Below are positions 45,673-54,857 of a stretch of 64,000 nt of DNA, piece after piece. Position numbers and translations under genes: made by a program. The notes under the pieces are model-generated. The model did not search any database, was not told the DNA's origin, and worked only from the letters and a program-made list of their open reading frames with translations. The DNA is from Fontibacter flavus. GTDB taxonomy: Bacteria; Bacteroidota; Bacteroidia; Cytophagales; Cyclobacteriaceae. The stretch's first letter is position 1. Every line of letters starts with the position of its first letter. The DNA lies in contig NZ_JBHLWI010000028.1 of NCBI RefSeq assembly GCF_042432905.1, forward strand, positions 62,001 to 126,000, given 5' to 3'.

Positions 45673-46704
45673 ATGAAAAAATTTATTCTATCTGCAGCAG
45701 TCTTTGCGTTTTCAGCAAGTGCGCTGCTGGCTCAAGAAATGTTTACTGGATTTGGAGCGAAAGGTTTTTACAACAAGTCTCTGAAAAATCAAGAATCTTT
45801 TTACATTCCACAAATGCAAATAGCATTTGAGACCTATGTTGAAACTAAGGAAGTCCAACAAGAATCCGGCTTGAGTGCATTTGCAAACAGCATGGCTGCC
45901 CATAGTAAAGGGGGGCAGTATGGCGGAAGACAGTCAGGTTCGGCTAGGGTTACCACTATTTTAAATGCAGGTATGGAGGTGGAAGATTTTCAGGTATTGG
46001 CCAATGATTTCCATGCTATTCTCGAAAATGAAATCCAAAAGGCGGGTCTGAACATTTTGAAAATGGAGGAAGTCGATAAGATGGAAAGTTTTCAGAAAGT
46101 AAAGGAAAAGTATTCAGACAAGACAGATAAGAAGCAGAGCAAGGCCAATCCTGATGATGTGGGATTTGGAACAATCAAAGTTTATCCAGACAACACCCTA
46201 TTTATGTTTGATGAAAAATCTATGATGAAAGGTGGAGGTCCTGCTTTTTACGGTATGATGAAGAAAGTCCATGCTGAAACAAACGCTGGAATGATTTTAC
46301 AAAACCTAACCATTGATTTTTCGACTGTAGAATTGGATGTCAAGCTTGACGCAGGGGTTAAAAGGAAATCCACTACAGCAGAAATGAAAATTTTACCAAA
46401 AATGAGAATCACTTATAATACTGTGGATTTTATTACACCTAAAGGAGGGCCTAACTCAGGACCAGCAAGCTTGGTAGGAGAGTTTGTGTCCGAAAAAGAA
46501 TACAATGCCAATATTTATTCGGATAAGAGTAAGGCTGAAAGCCTGTTCAAGCAATTCTTTGCCTTGAGTGCGCCGAATGTTGATTTCGATCCAAGAATAG
46601 TAGAAATGAGCAAGGAAGATTACATTGCTGCCGCAAAGGATCTTTTTACCCAGTATTCAAAAGAATTTGCAAAAGCATTGGTCGTTGGGGCCAAAGGTAA
46701 GTAA
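45673..46704 (+). CDS. Secreted protein of unknown function
   Basis: 343 residues, signal peptide about 1-20 (ending ALLAQ). The sequence is mixed alpha/beta without cysteines or catalytic motifs that I recognise; a lysine-rich helical stretch (VKEKYSDKTDKKQSKAN) sits near residue 145. It has an A-rich leader and its own terminator, so it is probably a single-gene unit. It may be periplasmic. Confidence 0.78.
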   Translation: MKKFILSAAVFAFSASALLAQEMFTGFGAKGFYNKSLKNQESFYIPQMQIAFETYVETKEVQQESGLSAFANSMAAHSKGGQYGGRQSGSARVTTILNAGMEVEDFQVLANDFHAILENEIQKAGLNILKMEEVDKMESFQKVKEKYSDKTDKKQSKANPDDVGFGTIKVYPDNTLFMFDEKSMMKGGGPAFYGMMKKVHAETNAGMILQNLTIDFSTVELDVKLDAGVKRKSTTAEMKILPKMRITYNTVDFITPKGGPNSGPASLVGEFVSEKEYNANIYSDKSKAESLFKQFFALSAPNVDFDPRIVEMSKEDYIAAAKDLFTQYSKEFAKALVVGAKGK

Positions 46705-46722
46705 GTGACTTACTGACCGAAG

Positions 46723-46747
46723 CCTAGGCGAAAGCCTAGGTTTTTTT
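46723..46747 (+). terminator. Rho-independent terminator
   Basis: Stem CCTAGGC / GCCTAGG with a GAAA tetraloop, followed by seven T. Confidence 0.92.
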
Positions 46748-46826
46748 GTTTTTGGTCTTTCCTCTATTTTCAGGGAAACAAAAGGGCTATCTGATTTTTT
46801 CAGGGAAGAATAATTCGGGAATGGGT

Positions 46827-47444
46827 TTAGATCAGGTTATTGGCATAAGCAAACTTGATCAACCCCACCAAAGAATTGGTTTTGGTTTTCCGAAAGATGT
46901 TTTTTCTATGAGTTTCAACTGTACGCTCTGAAATAAAAAGTTTTTCGGCAATGTCCTTGTTGGAGCATTCCTGTGCAATCAACTTCAATATTTCCCTTTC
47001 CCTGTCAGTAAGCATGCGCTCCTCATCAGGGAATTGCAGGCTGTTGATGATGATTTTATTGATGTCATTGCTCAGGTAGATTTTACCTTCTTTGACAGCA
47101 GCAATTGCCTGAAGGAGCTCTTTGTGGGAATCATTTTTGAGTACATAACCGCTTATGCCTTCTTTGAGGATTTCTTTGACCAAGTGGACTTCGTCATGCA
47201 TGCTAAGTAAGATAATCTTAGTAGTGGGGCTGATTTTTTTTACCAAACGAACCAAAGCAAGGCCATCCATTCCCGGAAGGCTAAAATCTGTGATCAATAA
47301 GTCTACTGCATGGTATTTTATAAAGTCTACAGCGGCCTCCGCATTATTGGCTTCACCAATAATCTGCAACTGTTCCTCCTGACTCAAAATGCTCTTGATC
47401 CCATCCAATAAAATGGCGTGGTCATCTACCAGAAATACTTTCAT
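46827..47444 (-). CDS. NarL/LuxR-family response regulator
   Basis: 205 residues. Start taken at MKVFLVDDHAILLDG, which is the normal first strand of a receiver; the 17 upstream codons are probably not translated. The receiver has DDH (acidic pair), ITDFSLPGMDGLAL (phospho-Asp) and VLKNDS (Lys). The C-terminal LuxR helix-turn-helix reads LTDREREILKLIAQECSNKDIAEKLFIS. It lies just downstream of the histidine kinase (103-base gap), so the two form a two-component pair; target genes are unknown. Confidence 0.93.
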   Translation of the reverse strand: MKVFLVDDHAILLDGIKSILSQEEQLQIIGEANNAEAAVDFIKYHAVDLLITDFSLPGMDGLALVRLVKKISPTTKIILLSMHDEVHLVKEILKEGISGYVLKNDSHKELLQAIAAVKEGKIYLSNDINKIIINSLQFPDEERMLTDREREILKLIAQECSNKDIAEKLFISERTVETHRKNIFRKTKTNSLVGLIKFAYANNLI

Positions 47445-47547
47445 GGTCCTTATGTTTTTGTTGAAGTTGAATGTCCTGAGAAGTTTTGCCAACATTTCAG
47501 CAAGTTACACTCCACAGAGGTTCTAATAAATCCGTGCTGGTGGGTAT

Positions 47548-49557
47548 TTATTTTACTATCGATTCTATCACTGGATCCTCTTCTAGTTGCGCCACCGGTA
47601 CATCGATTATCAGATTGGATCCTTTGCGGTTTGGTTGACTGTCAACTTCAAAATCTGCTTTGATTCTGTGAAGTCTGGATTGGATATTTCGCCATCCATT
47701 ACCTTCGGATTGCTCCAAATCGGAAGGATCAAATCCCTTTCCGTCATCTTCAATTATAACGCTAAGCTCTTCATCATGTCTTACCAATTGTATGGTGATT
47801 TCTTTAGCCTGTGCATACTTGATGATATTATTGACCCATTCCTGAATCACCCGATAAAGGGAGATTTCCTGAAGCTCCGTAAGTCTTCCATACAGTTCTT
47901 GTGTGTCGGCTAAGATTTTGATTTTTCCTGTGCTGTTGAGTCTTTGTGCAAATTCATTTACAGCCTCCTTTAGTCCAAATTGGATCAAAGTAGCTGGCAT
48001 CAGGTTAAAGGCGATACTCCTTATTTCTGTATGCATCTCCTGTAAGATTTTTTCGCTTTGATCTACTGTTTTGCTTTTGGTGACCAAATCATTTTCCATA
48101 TGCTTTAGATTGGAGATGTTCATTCGAAGGGCTGAAATAAGTTGGCCAAAGCCATCATGAAGGTCTTGCGCAAACCTTTTTCTTTCCAATTCCTGTGATT
48201 CCAATGCAGCATTGATATAAGCCTCTTTCACTTCAATTTCTTTTTGTTGAATGAGTAACAGGCGAGTTTTTTTCTGTCGGTTTTGATTGAGGAGGAAAAG
48301 TACTGAGACTAGGATTAAGATGATGAAAAGAGAAAATATTAAGATCAAATTTCTTTGGTTATTGGCTTTTTGCTCAGCTATTTCAGCTTCCTGAAGGATG
48401 ATCTGTGCCTCTTTTTTCTCTGTTTCGTATTTCGTTTCAATATCTGCCAAAAGCCCTGCCTTTTCTATATTGAAGATGCTGTCTCTGAAAGATTGAGCCT
48501 GTTTATAGGCGGCCAGCGAATTTCTGTAATCCCCTTTTTTCTCATAGATTTCACTCAGTACTGTGTGAGCGGCAACCAGTCTCTTGTCATCATCGATTTT
48601 TTCTGAAAGGGCTAGAGATTGTTTTCCAAAGTTTTCTGCCATAGTGTAATTCCCCAATTGCATGTGTGCTTTGGCGAGCGAATGCAAGAGAAGACTGTGA
48701 TCGTAGTCATTTTGGAGGTTATTCTGATAGATTTCAGCTGATTTTTGATAATGGATGAGTGCTTTGCCTGGTTCATTGTTATCCATGGCAAGGTTGCCCA
48801 GATTAGTAGAAGCTATGGACAAAGCTTTTAGATCGCCTAATACTTCTGATTTCTGCACACACTGGGCATAGTAGTAGGCTGCTGAATCCAGTTCTTTGAG
48901 GTTATGGAATGTAGATCCCAGATTTAGATAGATTTTTTGGATGTTTTGGTTGTCGTTCAGTTTAGCTTTAATGGAAAGGGCTTTTCTAAATCGATCTAAG
49001 GCCTTTTCGTTTTCCTCCATGAGGTAATAAATGTTTCCAACAGTAAAAAGTGCATTAGCAGTCATCTGTTCATTACCGATCTGCTCTGCTGTCTCAAGAG
49101 CTTTGGTCGCAAAAGAAAGTGCCTTAGGGTAGTCGCTTTTGTTTTGATAGATCAGAGAGAGATTGTTATATACAGCAGAAAGTCCACGAAGGTCTTTATT
49201 GCGGATGTAGGCATCAGCAGATTTGTTAAGATAGTAAGCTGCAGAATCATATGATGCTGCCACCCAATGCACCACACCGATTACAGTATAGGCATATCCT
49301 TCGATCCGCAAGCTGTTAACCTTGCCTAATATGGCCACACCTTGATGGGCAGCTTTTAGCGCTCCGGGAGAATCTGAATACATCTTTTGCCAAGCCAGGT
49401 CCATCAGGGCTTCAGCTTTGACACTATCCAGCTTTGTAGTTTGAATTACTTCCTTCAAGCTGTCTAGTGCTATTTGGTTTTGAGCGGGGGTGTTTATAGT
49501 AGGAAGTAGAAAAAAGCAAATTGACAACAATATTTGATGATAGGCTGGGCTTTTCAT
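47548..49557 (-). CDS. TPR-sensor histidine kinase (HisKA_3/HATPase)
   Basis: 669 residues: signal peptide, a periplasmic stretch of tetratricopeptide repeats (about 75-370, e.g. AYYLNKSADAYI, ALDRFRKALSIKAK), a membrane helix (about 397-420, LILIFSLFIILILVSVLFLL), a coiled-coil linker, the HisKA_3 box ERKRFAQDLHDGFGQL with the phospho-His, and an HATPase domain with EWVNNIIKYAQAK (N box) and IEDDGKGFD (G1 box). Such TPR-containing NarX-type kinases are common in Cytophagales. The cognate LuxR regulator follows on the same strand. Confidence 0.93.
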   Translation of the reverse strand: MKSPAYHQILLSICFFLLPTINTPAQNQIALDSLKEVIQTTKLDSVKAEALMDLAWQKMYSDSPGALKAAHQGVAILGKVNSLRIEGYAYTVIGVVHWVAASYDSAAYYLNKSADAYIRNKDLRGLSAVYNNLSLIYQNKSDYPKALSFATKALETAEQIGNEQMTANALFTVGNIYYLMEENEKALDRFRKALSIKAKLNDNQNIQKIYLNLGSTFHNLKELDSAAYYYAQCVQKSEVLGDLKALSIASTNLGNLAMDNNEPGKALIHYQKSAEIYQNNLQNDYDHSLLLHSLAKAHMQLGNYTMAENFGKQSLALSEKIDDDKRLVAAHTVLSEIYEKKGDYRNSLAAYKQAQSFRDSIFNIEKAGLLADIETKYETEKKEAQIILQEAEIAEQKANNQRNLILIFSLFIILILVSVLFLLNQNRQKKTRLLLIQQKEIEVKEAYINAALESQELERKRFAQDLHDGFGQLISALRMNISNLKHMENDLVTKSKTVDQSEKILQEMHTEIRSIAFNLMPATLIQFGLKEAVNEFAQRLNSTGKIKILADTQELYGRLTELQEISLYRVIQEWVNNIIKYAQAKEITIQLVRHDEELSVIIEDDGKGFDPSDLEQSEGNGWRNIQSRLHRIKADFEVDSQPNRKGSNLIIDVPVAQLEEDPVIESIVK

Positions 49558-49637
49558 AGGTCAAGTGAAAGGATCAATCAAATAAGATATAAAAAATTCA
49601 TTAGAAAAAGGAATGAGTTTATTTCAAAATGCATCAA

Positions 49638-49668
49638 ATAAAAAGAGTTACTGATTTTTCAGTAACTC
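49638..49668 (-). terminator. Terminator overlapping the panB stop codon
   Basis: Stem GAGTTACTGA / TCAGTAACTC with a TTTT loop (read on the + strand). The right arm contains the complement of the panB TGA stop and last Tyr codon, so the hairpin begins inside the coding sequence. A T run follows in the - direction. Confidence 0.85.
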
Positions 49669-50480
49669 TCATTTTCATTTGGAAAATCTTTGGCTTTTAC
49701 ATCTTGTATGTAATGCTGAACCGCTTCCGTGATGATGGTTTGAAGATCGGCATATTGTCTCAGAAACCTTGGTTTGAATTCCTGTGTGATGCCCAGCATG
49801 TCGTGGACAACCAGTACCTGACCATCTACATTTCCGCCTGCTCCGATTCCAATAACAGGAATGCTGACAGTTTCTGCTACTTTTTTGGCAAGGCTGGCTG
49901 GTATTTTTTCCAGTACGATGGCGAAGCAGCCGCACTCTTCCAGTAATTTGGCATCATCCAATAGTTTTTGGGCTTCGGCTTCCTCTCTGGCTCTTACGGT
50001 ATAGGTGCCAAATTTATAGATGGATTGTGGGGTAAGGCCCAAATGTCCCATAACTGGCACGCCTGCACTCAGAATTCTGATGACTGATTCTTTGATTTCC
50101 GCACCCCCTTCCACTTTAATGGCATGGGCACCGGATTCTTTCATGATCCTGATCGCAGAGCGAAGCGCTTCAGAGCTATTTCCCTGATAAGAACCAAAGG
50201 GAATGTCCACCACCACAAAAGCCCTCTTCACCGCCCTGACAACAGATGTGGCATGGTAGATCATTTGATCTAAGGTGATGGGTAGGGTCGTCTCATGACC
50301 AGCCATCACATTGGAAGCAGAATCACCTACAAGAATGATGTCTATTCCCGCTCCATCAATTAGAGCGGCCATGGAGTAATCATAGGCAGTGAGCATGGAG
50401 ATTTTTTCTCCATTGTTTTTCATTTCCTGCAGGATATGCGTGGTGATTCTTTTGATATTGGATGATTGGTGTACAGACAT
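49659..50480 (-). CDS. panB: 3-methyl-2-oxobutanoate hydroxymethyltransferase
   Basis: First committed step of pantothenate (CoA) synthesis: ketopantoate from 2-oxoisovalerate and methylene-THF. 273 residues with the PanB signatures MLTAYDYSMAALID, ILVGDSASNVMAGHETTLPI, IKVEGG, PVMGHLGLTPQS and IGIGAGGNVDGQVLV. It starts 8 bases after the PyrR-like gene, so they are co-transcribed. panC is not adjacent. Confidence 0.96.
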   Translation of the reverse strand: MSVHQSSNIKRITTHILQEMKNNGEKISMLTAYDYSMAALIDGAGIDIILVGDSASNVMAGHETTLPITLDQMIYHATSVVRAVKRAFVVVDIPFGSYQGNSSEALRSAIRIMKESGAHAIKVEGGAEIKESVIRILSAGVPVMGHLGLTPQSIYKFGTYTVRAREEAEAQKLLDDAKLLEECGCFAIVLEKIPASLAKKVAETVSIPVIGIGAGGNVDGQVLVVHDMLGITQEFKPRFLRQYADLQTIITEAVQHYIQDVKAKDFPNENESY

Positions 50481-50488
50481 GTCGAATA

Positions 50489-50992
50489 TTAGTGAAGATG
50501 GACGGTGTGATTTTCGTTAGATAAATTAACAGTGATGTGCTCACTTAACGTGGTGGCAAGTTCAAGTCCTGTGTAATCCGGTGAAACAGGGAACTGCTTA
50601 TGGCTTCTATTGACCAGAACAGCGATTTCCACTTTCTTGACTGAGGCATCCAGAAAAGGTTTCAGCGCATAAATGAGTGTTCTGCCGGTATTGAGGACAT
50701 CATCCACAATGATGATGCTATGATTTTTAAGATCAACGCTCTCTGAAAGTTGCACGCCATCACGGTTGATATCACCTTTGTCCAAATGGATTTCAATCAC
50801 TTTTGTTTGGATTGGGGAGATTTCCTGTAAACTTTTAGCGAGATAATCTGCCAGTTTCTTGCCCATACCGGATATCCCGGCAATGAACAACATCTCTTCA
50901 GAAGCGTTGCGCTCATATATTTCATAAGCCATTCGCGTGATTTTTTGAGTAATTTGCCTGTGATTCAGGACCAGTGTCATCGTCTCGCTCAT
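50489..50992 (-). CDS. PyrR-like phosphoribosyltransferase
   Basis: 167 residues of the type I PRTase fold. The PRPP-binding loop IIIVDDVLNTGRTL is intact. The segment VLVNRSHKQFPVSPDYTGLELATTLSEHI closely follows the C-terminus of PyrR (bifunctional uracil PRTase/pyrimidine regulator). No pyrimidine genes are next to it, and its operon partner is panB, so the role is uncertain; it may be a salvage enzyme. Confidence 0.82.
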   Translation of the reverse strand: MSETMTLVLNHRQITQKITRMAYEIYERNASEEMLFIAGISGMGKKLADYLAKSLQEISPIQTKVIEIHLDKGDINRDGVQLSESVDLKNHSIIIVDDVLNTGRTLIYALKPFLDASVKKVEIAVLVNRSHKQFPVSPDYTGLELATTLSEHITVNLSNENHTVHLH

Positions 50993-51134
50993 GATGTTTA
51001 CAAGGGGTTTGATTTAAAAAGTGAAAATTAAGCCAATTGGGCTTGGATTCAAAGTATTTTATGCAGCATGTTAGCCTATGTACTAAATATGGTCAGATAT
51101 AAGATTTTTAACTATGTGCCATACAAATAAACGA

Positions 51135-51166
51135 TTGGTATTTTCTAACCAAAGGGCTTACTTTTG
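51135..51166 (+). promoter_or_regulatory. Promoter of hemH
   Basis: TTG (51135-51137), 21-base spacer, TACTTTTG (51159-51166). A transcript would start near 51173, downstream of the first in-frame ATG (51164); this supports the later start at 51203. Confidence 0.65.
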
Positions 51167-51202
51167 GTTTTCAAATGTACATATACTTGTCTTAAAAGGA
51201 TA

Positions 51203-52237
51203 ATGACTAAAAATAAAGCAAAAACGGGAGTTCTTTTGGTAAATCTTGGTACACCGGATAGCACGGCAACCGGAGATGTGAGGAAATATTTACGGGAATT
51301 TTTGATGGATGGGAGAGTGATTGATTTTCCCTTCATTCCCAGATGGATGTTGGTGAATTTGATTATTGCGCCTTTCAGGGCTCCTAAATCTGCAAAGGAA
51401 TACAGGAAACTCTGGACGGAAAGAGGATCTCCGTTGCTTTTCCATACCGAAGACCTGAAGGAAAAATTGGTCAAGAAACTGGATATGGAGAAATACCAGG
51501 TGGAAATTGCCATGAGGTACCAATCTCCAAGTATTGAGGAAGGATTGCTGAAGTTGAATAAGGCCAATGTGAAGAAGATCATCGTATTGCCCTTGTTTCC
51601 TCAGTATGCTTCTGCTACCAACGGTTCGGTGGTGGATAAGGTGATGGAAATTGCCAGAACCTGGCAGATTATCCCTAACATTACTTTTATCAACAATTTT
51701 GTGGATCACCCCTTGTTTCTGGAAGCCTGGGCAGAATTGGGTAAGGAATTGATGGAAAAAGAGGAATACGACACCTATCTTTTTTCCTATCATGGTTTGC
51801 CGGAAAGACAGATCAGAAAAGGTTCCGTCGATGGCTATTGTCAGCTTAGCGACAAATGCTGTGGCAATTACACCAAGAAAAACCAGTTTTGTTATAGAGG
51901 GCAGTGTTTCCATACGACCAGGCTGATTGCTGATCAATTGGGATTACCACAGGATAAAGTGGTCACTTGCTTCCAGTCACGCTTGGGTAAAGATCCTTGG
52001 ATCAAACCTTATACGGAAGATGTCATCAAAGAACTTGCCGAGAAGGGAATTAAAAAAGTTTTGGTATTCTCTCCTGCCTTTGTTGCAGATTGTCTGGAAA
52101 CAACCATTGAAGTGGGTGAGGAATATAAAGAAGAGTTTGAAGAACTTGGTGGGAAAAGATGGGATTTGGTACCAAGTCTCAACTCTAGGGACAAATGGAT
52201 AGATTGTGTCAAGGATTTGGTAGAGTCCAATACTTGA
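51203..52237 (+). CDS. hemH: Ferrochelatase with a cysteine-rich insertion
   Basis: Inserts ferrous iron into protoporphyrin IX, the last step of heme b synthesis. 344 residues from MTKNKAKTGVLLVNLGTPDS; the family motif GVLLVNLGTP is at the N-terminus. The catalytic His is in YLFSYHGLPERQIRKG. Right after it comes a Cys-dense segment, YCQLSDKCCGNYTKKNQFCY, with another Cys in RGQCF: five cysteines in about two dozen residues, which could hold a [2Fe-2S] cluster as known in some bacterial ferrochelatases. The metal-site region SPAFVADCLETTIEVGEEY is intact. Confidence 0.95.
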   Translation: MTKNKAKTGVLLVNLGTPDSTATGDVRKYLREFLMDGRVIDFPFIPRWMLVNLIIAPFRAPKSAKEYRKLWTERGSPLLFHTEDLKEKLVKKLDMEKYQVEIAMRYQSPSIEEGLLKLNKANVKKIIVLPLFPQYASATNGSVVDKVMEIARTWQIIPNITFINNFVDHPLFLEAWAELGKELMEKEEYDTYLFSYHGLPERQIRKGSVDGYCQLSDKCCGNYTKKNQFCYRGQCFHTTRLIADQLGLPQDKVVTCFQSRLGKDPWIKPYTEDVIKELAEKGIKKVLVFSPAFVADCLETTIEVGEEYKEEFEELGGKRWDLVPSLNSRDKWIDCVKDLVESNT

Positions 52238-52294
52238 ATTAGGGGATGAGCTTGTAGGTTCGTTTTTACACATAGGAATATATATCCATAAAAC

Positions 52295-53473
52295 ATGTCC
52301 AACAGTCAGCCTTTGTATCAAAAGTCCTGGGTACTTTTCCTGGGAATCCTTTTGGTTGCCTTCAACCTTCGCCCATCCATTACCGCTGTAGGCCCTTTGA
52401 TTCCCATGATTCGGGAGGATTTGGGTCTGAGTAATGGGTGGGCGGGTTTTCTGACCACCTTTCCTTTACTCACGTTTGCTACTTTTTCGCTTTTTTCAGC
52501 AGCAATTGGGAAAAAGCTGGGCAATTCTTTGGCTATTTTGCTGGCTTTGGTGTTGATATTGGCGGGAACCATCATCAGGGTCCTGGGAAGTGCCGAAATA
52601 TTGTTTTTGGGAACAGGGCTGACCGGTATCGGAATAGTGATCTGTAACGTGCTGTTAATCCCCCTGATCAAGAATAGGCTTCCTTCCAAGATCGGTATCG
52701 TCACAGCCTCCTATACCACAGGGATGACGTTGTTTGCGGCAATTGCCTCAGGAATTTCAGCACCATTGGCCATCGACCTTGGATTGGGTTGGAGGGGCTC
52801 TTTGCTTTCCTGGTCTGTTTTGTTGCTCCTGGGCATCATCGTATGGATTCCGCAATTAAAGTTCCAGGTTGCCCCTGGAAATAGGTCTGAGGATGAAGTT
52901 AAGGTAAATGTCTGGAAAACGCGATTGGGCTGGCAGGTGAGTTTGTTTATGGGTGTGCAATCACTATTGTTTTTTACCTTGATATCCTGGTTGCCCGATA
53001 TGATGATTGCCAGAGGTCTCAGTGCTGTGGAGGCGGGGCTATTAGTGTCTTTGATGCAGATCATCGGTCTTTCGGGTTCATTTTTGGCGCCGATCATTGC
53101 GGTCAAGTTTAAGGATCAGGTCGGTATCGTCTGGGTTTTAGGAGTCATGTACCTGATTGGATTTTCCAGCCTCTTTTTGGAGGTTTTATGGGTCAATTAT
53201 ATTGGCTTAGCTTTAGTGGGTATTAGCTTGGGTTCCAGCGTGTCCTTGGCTTATACCCTGATCGGGCTAAGGACAAGGAATGAAAGGACTACTGCAGCTT
53301 TGTCGGGGATGGTGCAGTCTACAGGTTATTATCTGGCGGCGATGGGGCCTTTACTCTTTGGAGTGGCTTTTGATATTTTTCATAATTGGGATTTTCTGAT
53401 CTACCTGATGTTGATCTGTTCTTTCTTGTTTATCTACTTTGGGAGTAAGTCGGGGAGAGCTGTACAGATGTGA
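52295..53473 (+). CDS. MFS transporter, CynX/NimT type
   Basis: 392 residues, about 12 membrane helices. The first helix and loop (LLVAFNLRPSITAVGPLIPMI) are typical of the CynX/NimT (cyanate/2-nitroimidazole) branch of the major facilitator superfamily. An inner-membrane exporter or uptake carrier; the substrate cannot be read. It lies 57 bases after hemH on the same strand. A bidirectional terminator follows. Confidence 0.9.
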   Translation: MSNSQPLYQKSWVLFLGILLVAFNLRPSITAVGPLIPMIREDLGLSNGWAGFLTTFPLLTFATFSLFSAAIGKKLGNSLAILLALVLILAGTIIRVLGSAEILFLGTGLTGIGIVICNVLLIPLIKNRLPSKIGIVTASYTTGMTLFAAIASGISAPLAIDLGLGWRGSLLSWSVLLLLGIIVWIPQLKFQVAPGNRSEDEVKVNVWKTRLGWQVSLFMGVQSLLFFTLISWLPDMMIARGLSAVEAGLLVSLMQIIGLSGSFLAPIIAVKFKDQVGIVWVLGVMYLIGFSSLFLEVLWVNYIGLALVGISLGSSVSLAYTLIGLRTRNERTTAALSGMVQSTGYYLAAMGPLLFGVAFDIFHNWDFLIYLMLICSFLFIYFGSKSGRAVQM

Positions 53474-53516
53474 AAAAATAAAATGCTTGGGTTAAAAGAG
53501 AGGTTAGAAATACAAC

Positions 53517-53544
53517 AAAAGCCCTGTCGGTCGACAGGGCTTTT
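53517..53544. terminator. Bidirectional terminator between MFS gene and hpf
   Basis: GCCCTGTCG / CGACAGGGC inverted repeat flanked by AAAA and TTTT, between convergent genes. Confidence 0.85.
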
Positions 53545-53548
53545 GTTT

Positions 53549-53863
53549 TTATTGTTTGGCGAGAACTACTTTCTCTTTGAATTTTTTGATTTGTCTTCTC
53601 AGGGCTTCTATAGCTTCATCGGTAGCAGCTTCGAATGAATCACTTTGGTGCTTGGCAAACAATGTCTTTCCGGGAACATTCATTTTAATCTCCACAATTT
53701 TATTTTCATTCTTTTCATTTTTATCTAATCTCATAAAAACTTCACCGTCGATAATACGATCAAAGTAGGTGTCCAGTTTATCGGCCTTCTTTTGGATGAA
53801 GTCGGTAAGCTTTCGATCGGCATCGAAATGGATGGAATGCATTTGAAGTTTCATAACTGTCAA
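53549..53863 (-). CDS. hpf: Ribosome hibernation promoting factor, short form
   Basis: 104 residues with the S30AE domain: SIHFDADRKLTDFIQKKADKLDTYFD, then strands and a basic C-terminal helix (EALRRQIKKFKEKV). It binds the 30S decoding region and inactivates ribosomes in stationary phase. MTVMKLQ offers two starts (53863 or 53854). It lies 20 bases after xerC on the same strand. The rpsU...xerC-hpf order is common in Bacteroidota. Confidence 0.93.
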   Translation of the reverse strand: MTVMKLQMHSIHFDADRKLTDFIQKKADKLDTYFDRIIDGEVFMRLDKNEKNENKIVEIKMNVPGKTLFAKHQSDSFEAATDEAIEALRRQIKKFKEKVVLAKQ

Positions 53864-53883
53864 GGTTTAAAGTTAAACGTATA

Positions 53884-54768
53884 TTAAGCTTTTGGATGTG
53901 CTTGTTCAAACACAGCCTTCAGTTTCTCCATAGAGTTATGCGTGTACACTTGTGTAGCAGCAAGATTGGCATGGCCCAATAAATCCTTTACCGCATTTAG
54001 ATCAGCTCCTTTGTTGAGAAGGTGAGTAGCAAAGGTATGTCTCAACAGGTGTGGGCTTCGCTTTGTGGTCTGAGCAAAAAGATCTAAATAATGTCTAACA
54101 ATACGATAAATCTTCATAGGATAGGCCTGCTCTTTTGTATTATTAACGATAAAATAGTCACTCTCGTTTACATTTGAAAATGTTTCTTGAAATACTTTTT
54201 TATACGAAATTATATTCTCTTTTAGTCCTTTTGTCAACGGTATAATTCTTTGTTTTTTTCTTTTCCCTAATACCTTCACAACCTCTGAGTGGAGGTCAAT
54301 GTCTTTCCATTTCAAGGTCAGTAATTCCGATAGACGTACCCCTGTCAGGTAGAGGAATTCCATGACCATTTTATCCCGTTGTCCATCAAAGGTCGGTTCA
54401 TAGACCATTTCATCCAGGATCTTCTCGATGGCTTCTTCCTGTACAAATTCAGGTAGCCTTTTTGGGGTTTTTAAGGCTTTGATCTTATAGGTTGGGTCTT
54501 TGGTGATTTCGCCGGATCGGAGCAGGAATTTGTAGAAAGACCGCAGGGTGGCTATCTTCCTGTTGATGGAGTTGCTGCTCAAGCCCTCTTCCACCAGGTC
54601 AATGACCCATGCCCGGATTTCCGGATGTTCTGCCTGACTGATATCCTGTTTTTCGAAAGCTGTCAGGCAAAATTCCGCAAACTGCTCCAAATCCTTCCGG
54701 TAGGCCAGAACGGTATGTCCACTGGCTCTTTTTTCATATTCCAGATAGTTGATGAAGGATTCTAGCAT
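53884..54768 (-). CDS. xerC: Tyrosine recombinase XerC/XerD-like
   Basis: Site-specific recombinase that resolves chromosome dimers at dif. 294 residues: N-terminal SAM-like DNA-binding domain (about 1-85) and catalytic domain with TGVRLSELLTLKW (first Arg), VLGKRKKQRIIPL (Lys), HLLRHTFATHLL (His-x-x-Arg), LGHANLAATQVYTH (His, then the Tyr nucleophile). The location between rpsU and hpf and the chromosomal context argue for the housekeeping enzyme rather than an integrase. The XerC versus XerD choice is not resolved by sequence alone. Confidence 0.92.
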   Translation of the reverse strand: MLESFINYLEYEKRASGHTVLAYRKDLEQFAEFCLTAFEKQDISQAEHPEIRAWVIDLVEEGLSSNSINRKIATLRSFYKFLLRSGEITKDPTYKIKALKTPKRLPEFVQEEAIEKILDEMVYEPTFDGQRDKMVMEFLYLTGVRLSELLTLKWKDIDLHSEVVKVLGKRKKQRIIPLTKGLKENIISYKKVFQETFSNVNESDYFIVNNTKEQAYPMKIYRIVRHYLDLFAQTTKRSPHLLRHTFATHLLNKGADLNAVKDLLGHANLAATQVYTHNSMEKLKAVFEQAHPKA

Positions 54769-54857
54769 GGTTTGGGGTTAATGATTCTGAATATAAGAAT
54801 TTAAGGATGAAACTCATATTGAAATGTGATGAAAATCTTTAATCATCTAGCCTTGTA

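Noticed and set aside
53884..54768. Tyrosine recombinase as an integrase of a mobile element
   Set aside because: It sits in the conserved rpsU-xerC-hpf setting, with no att-like repeats or phage genes nearby.
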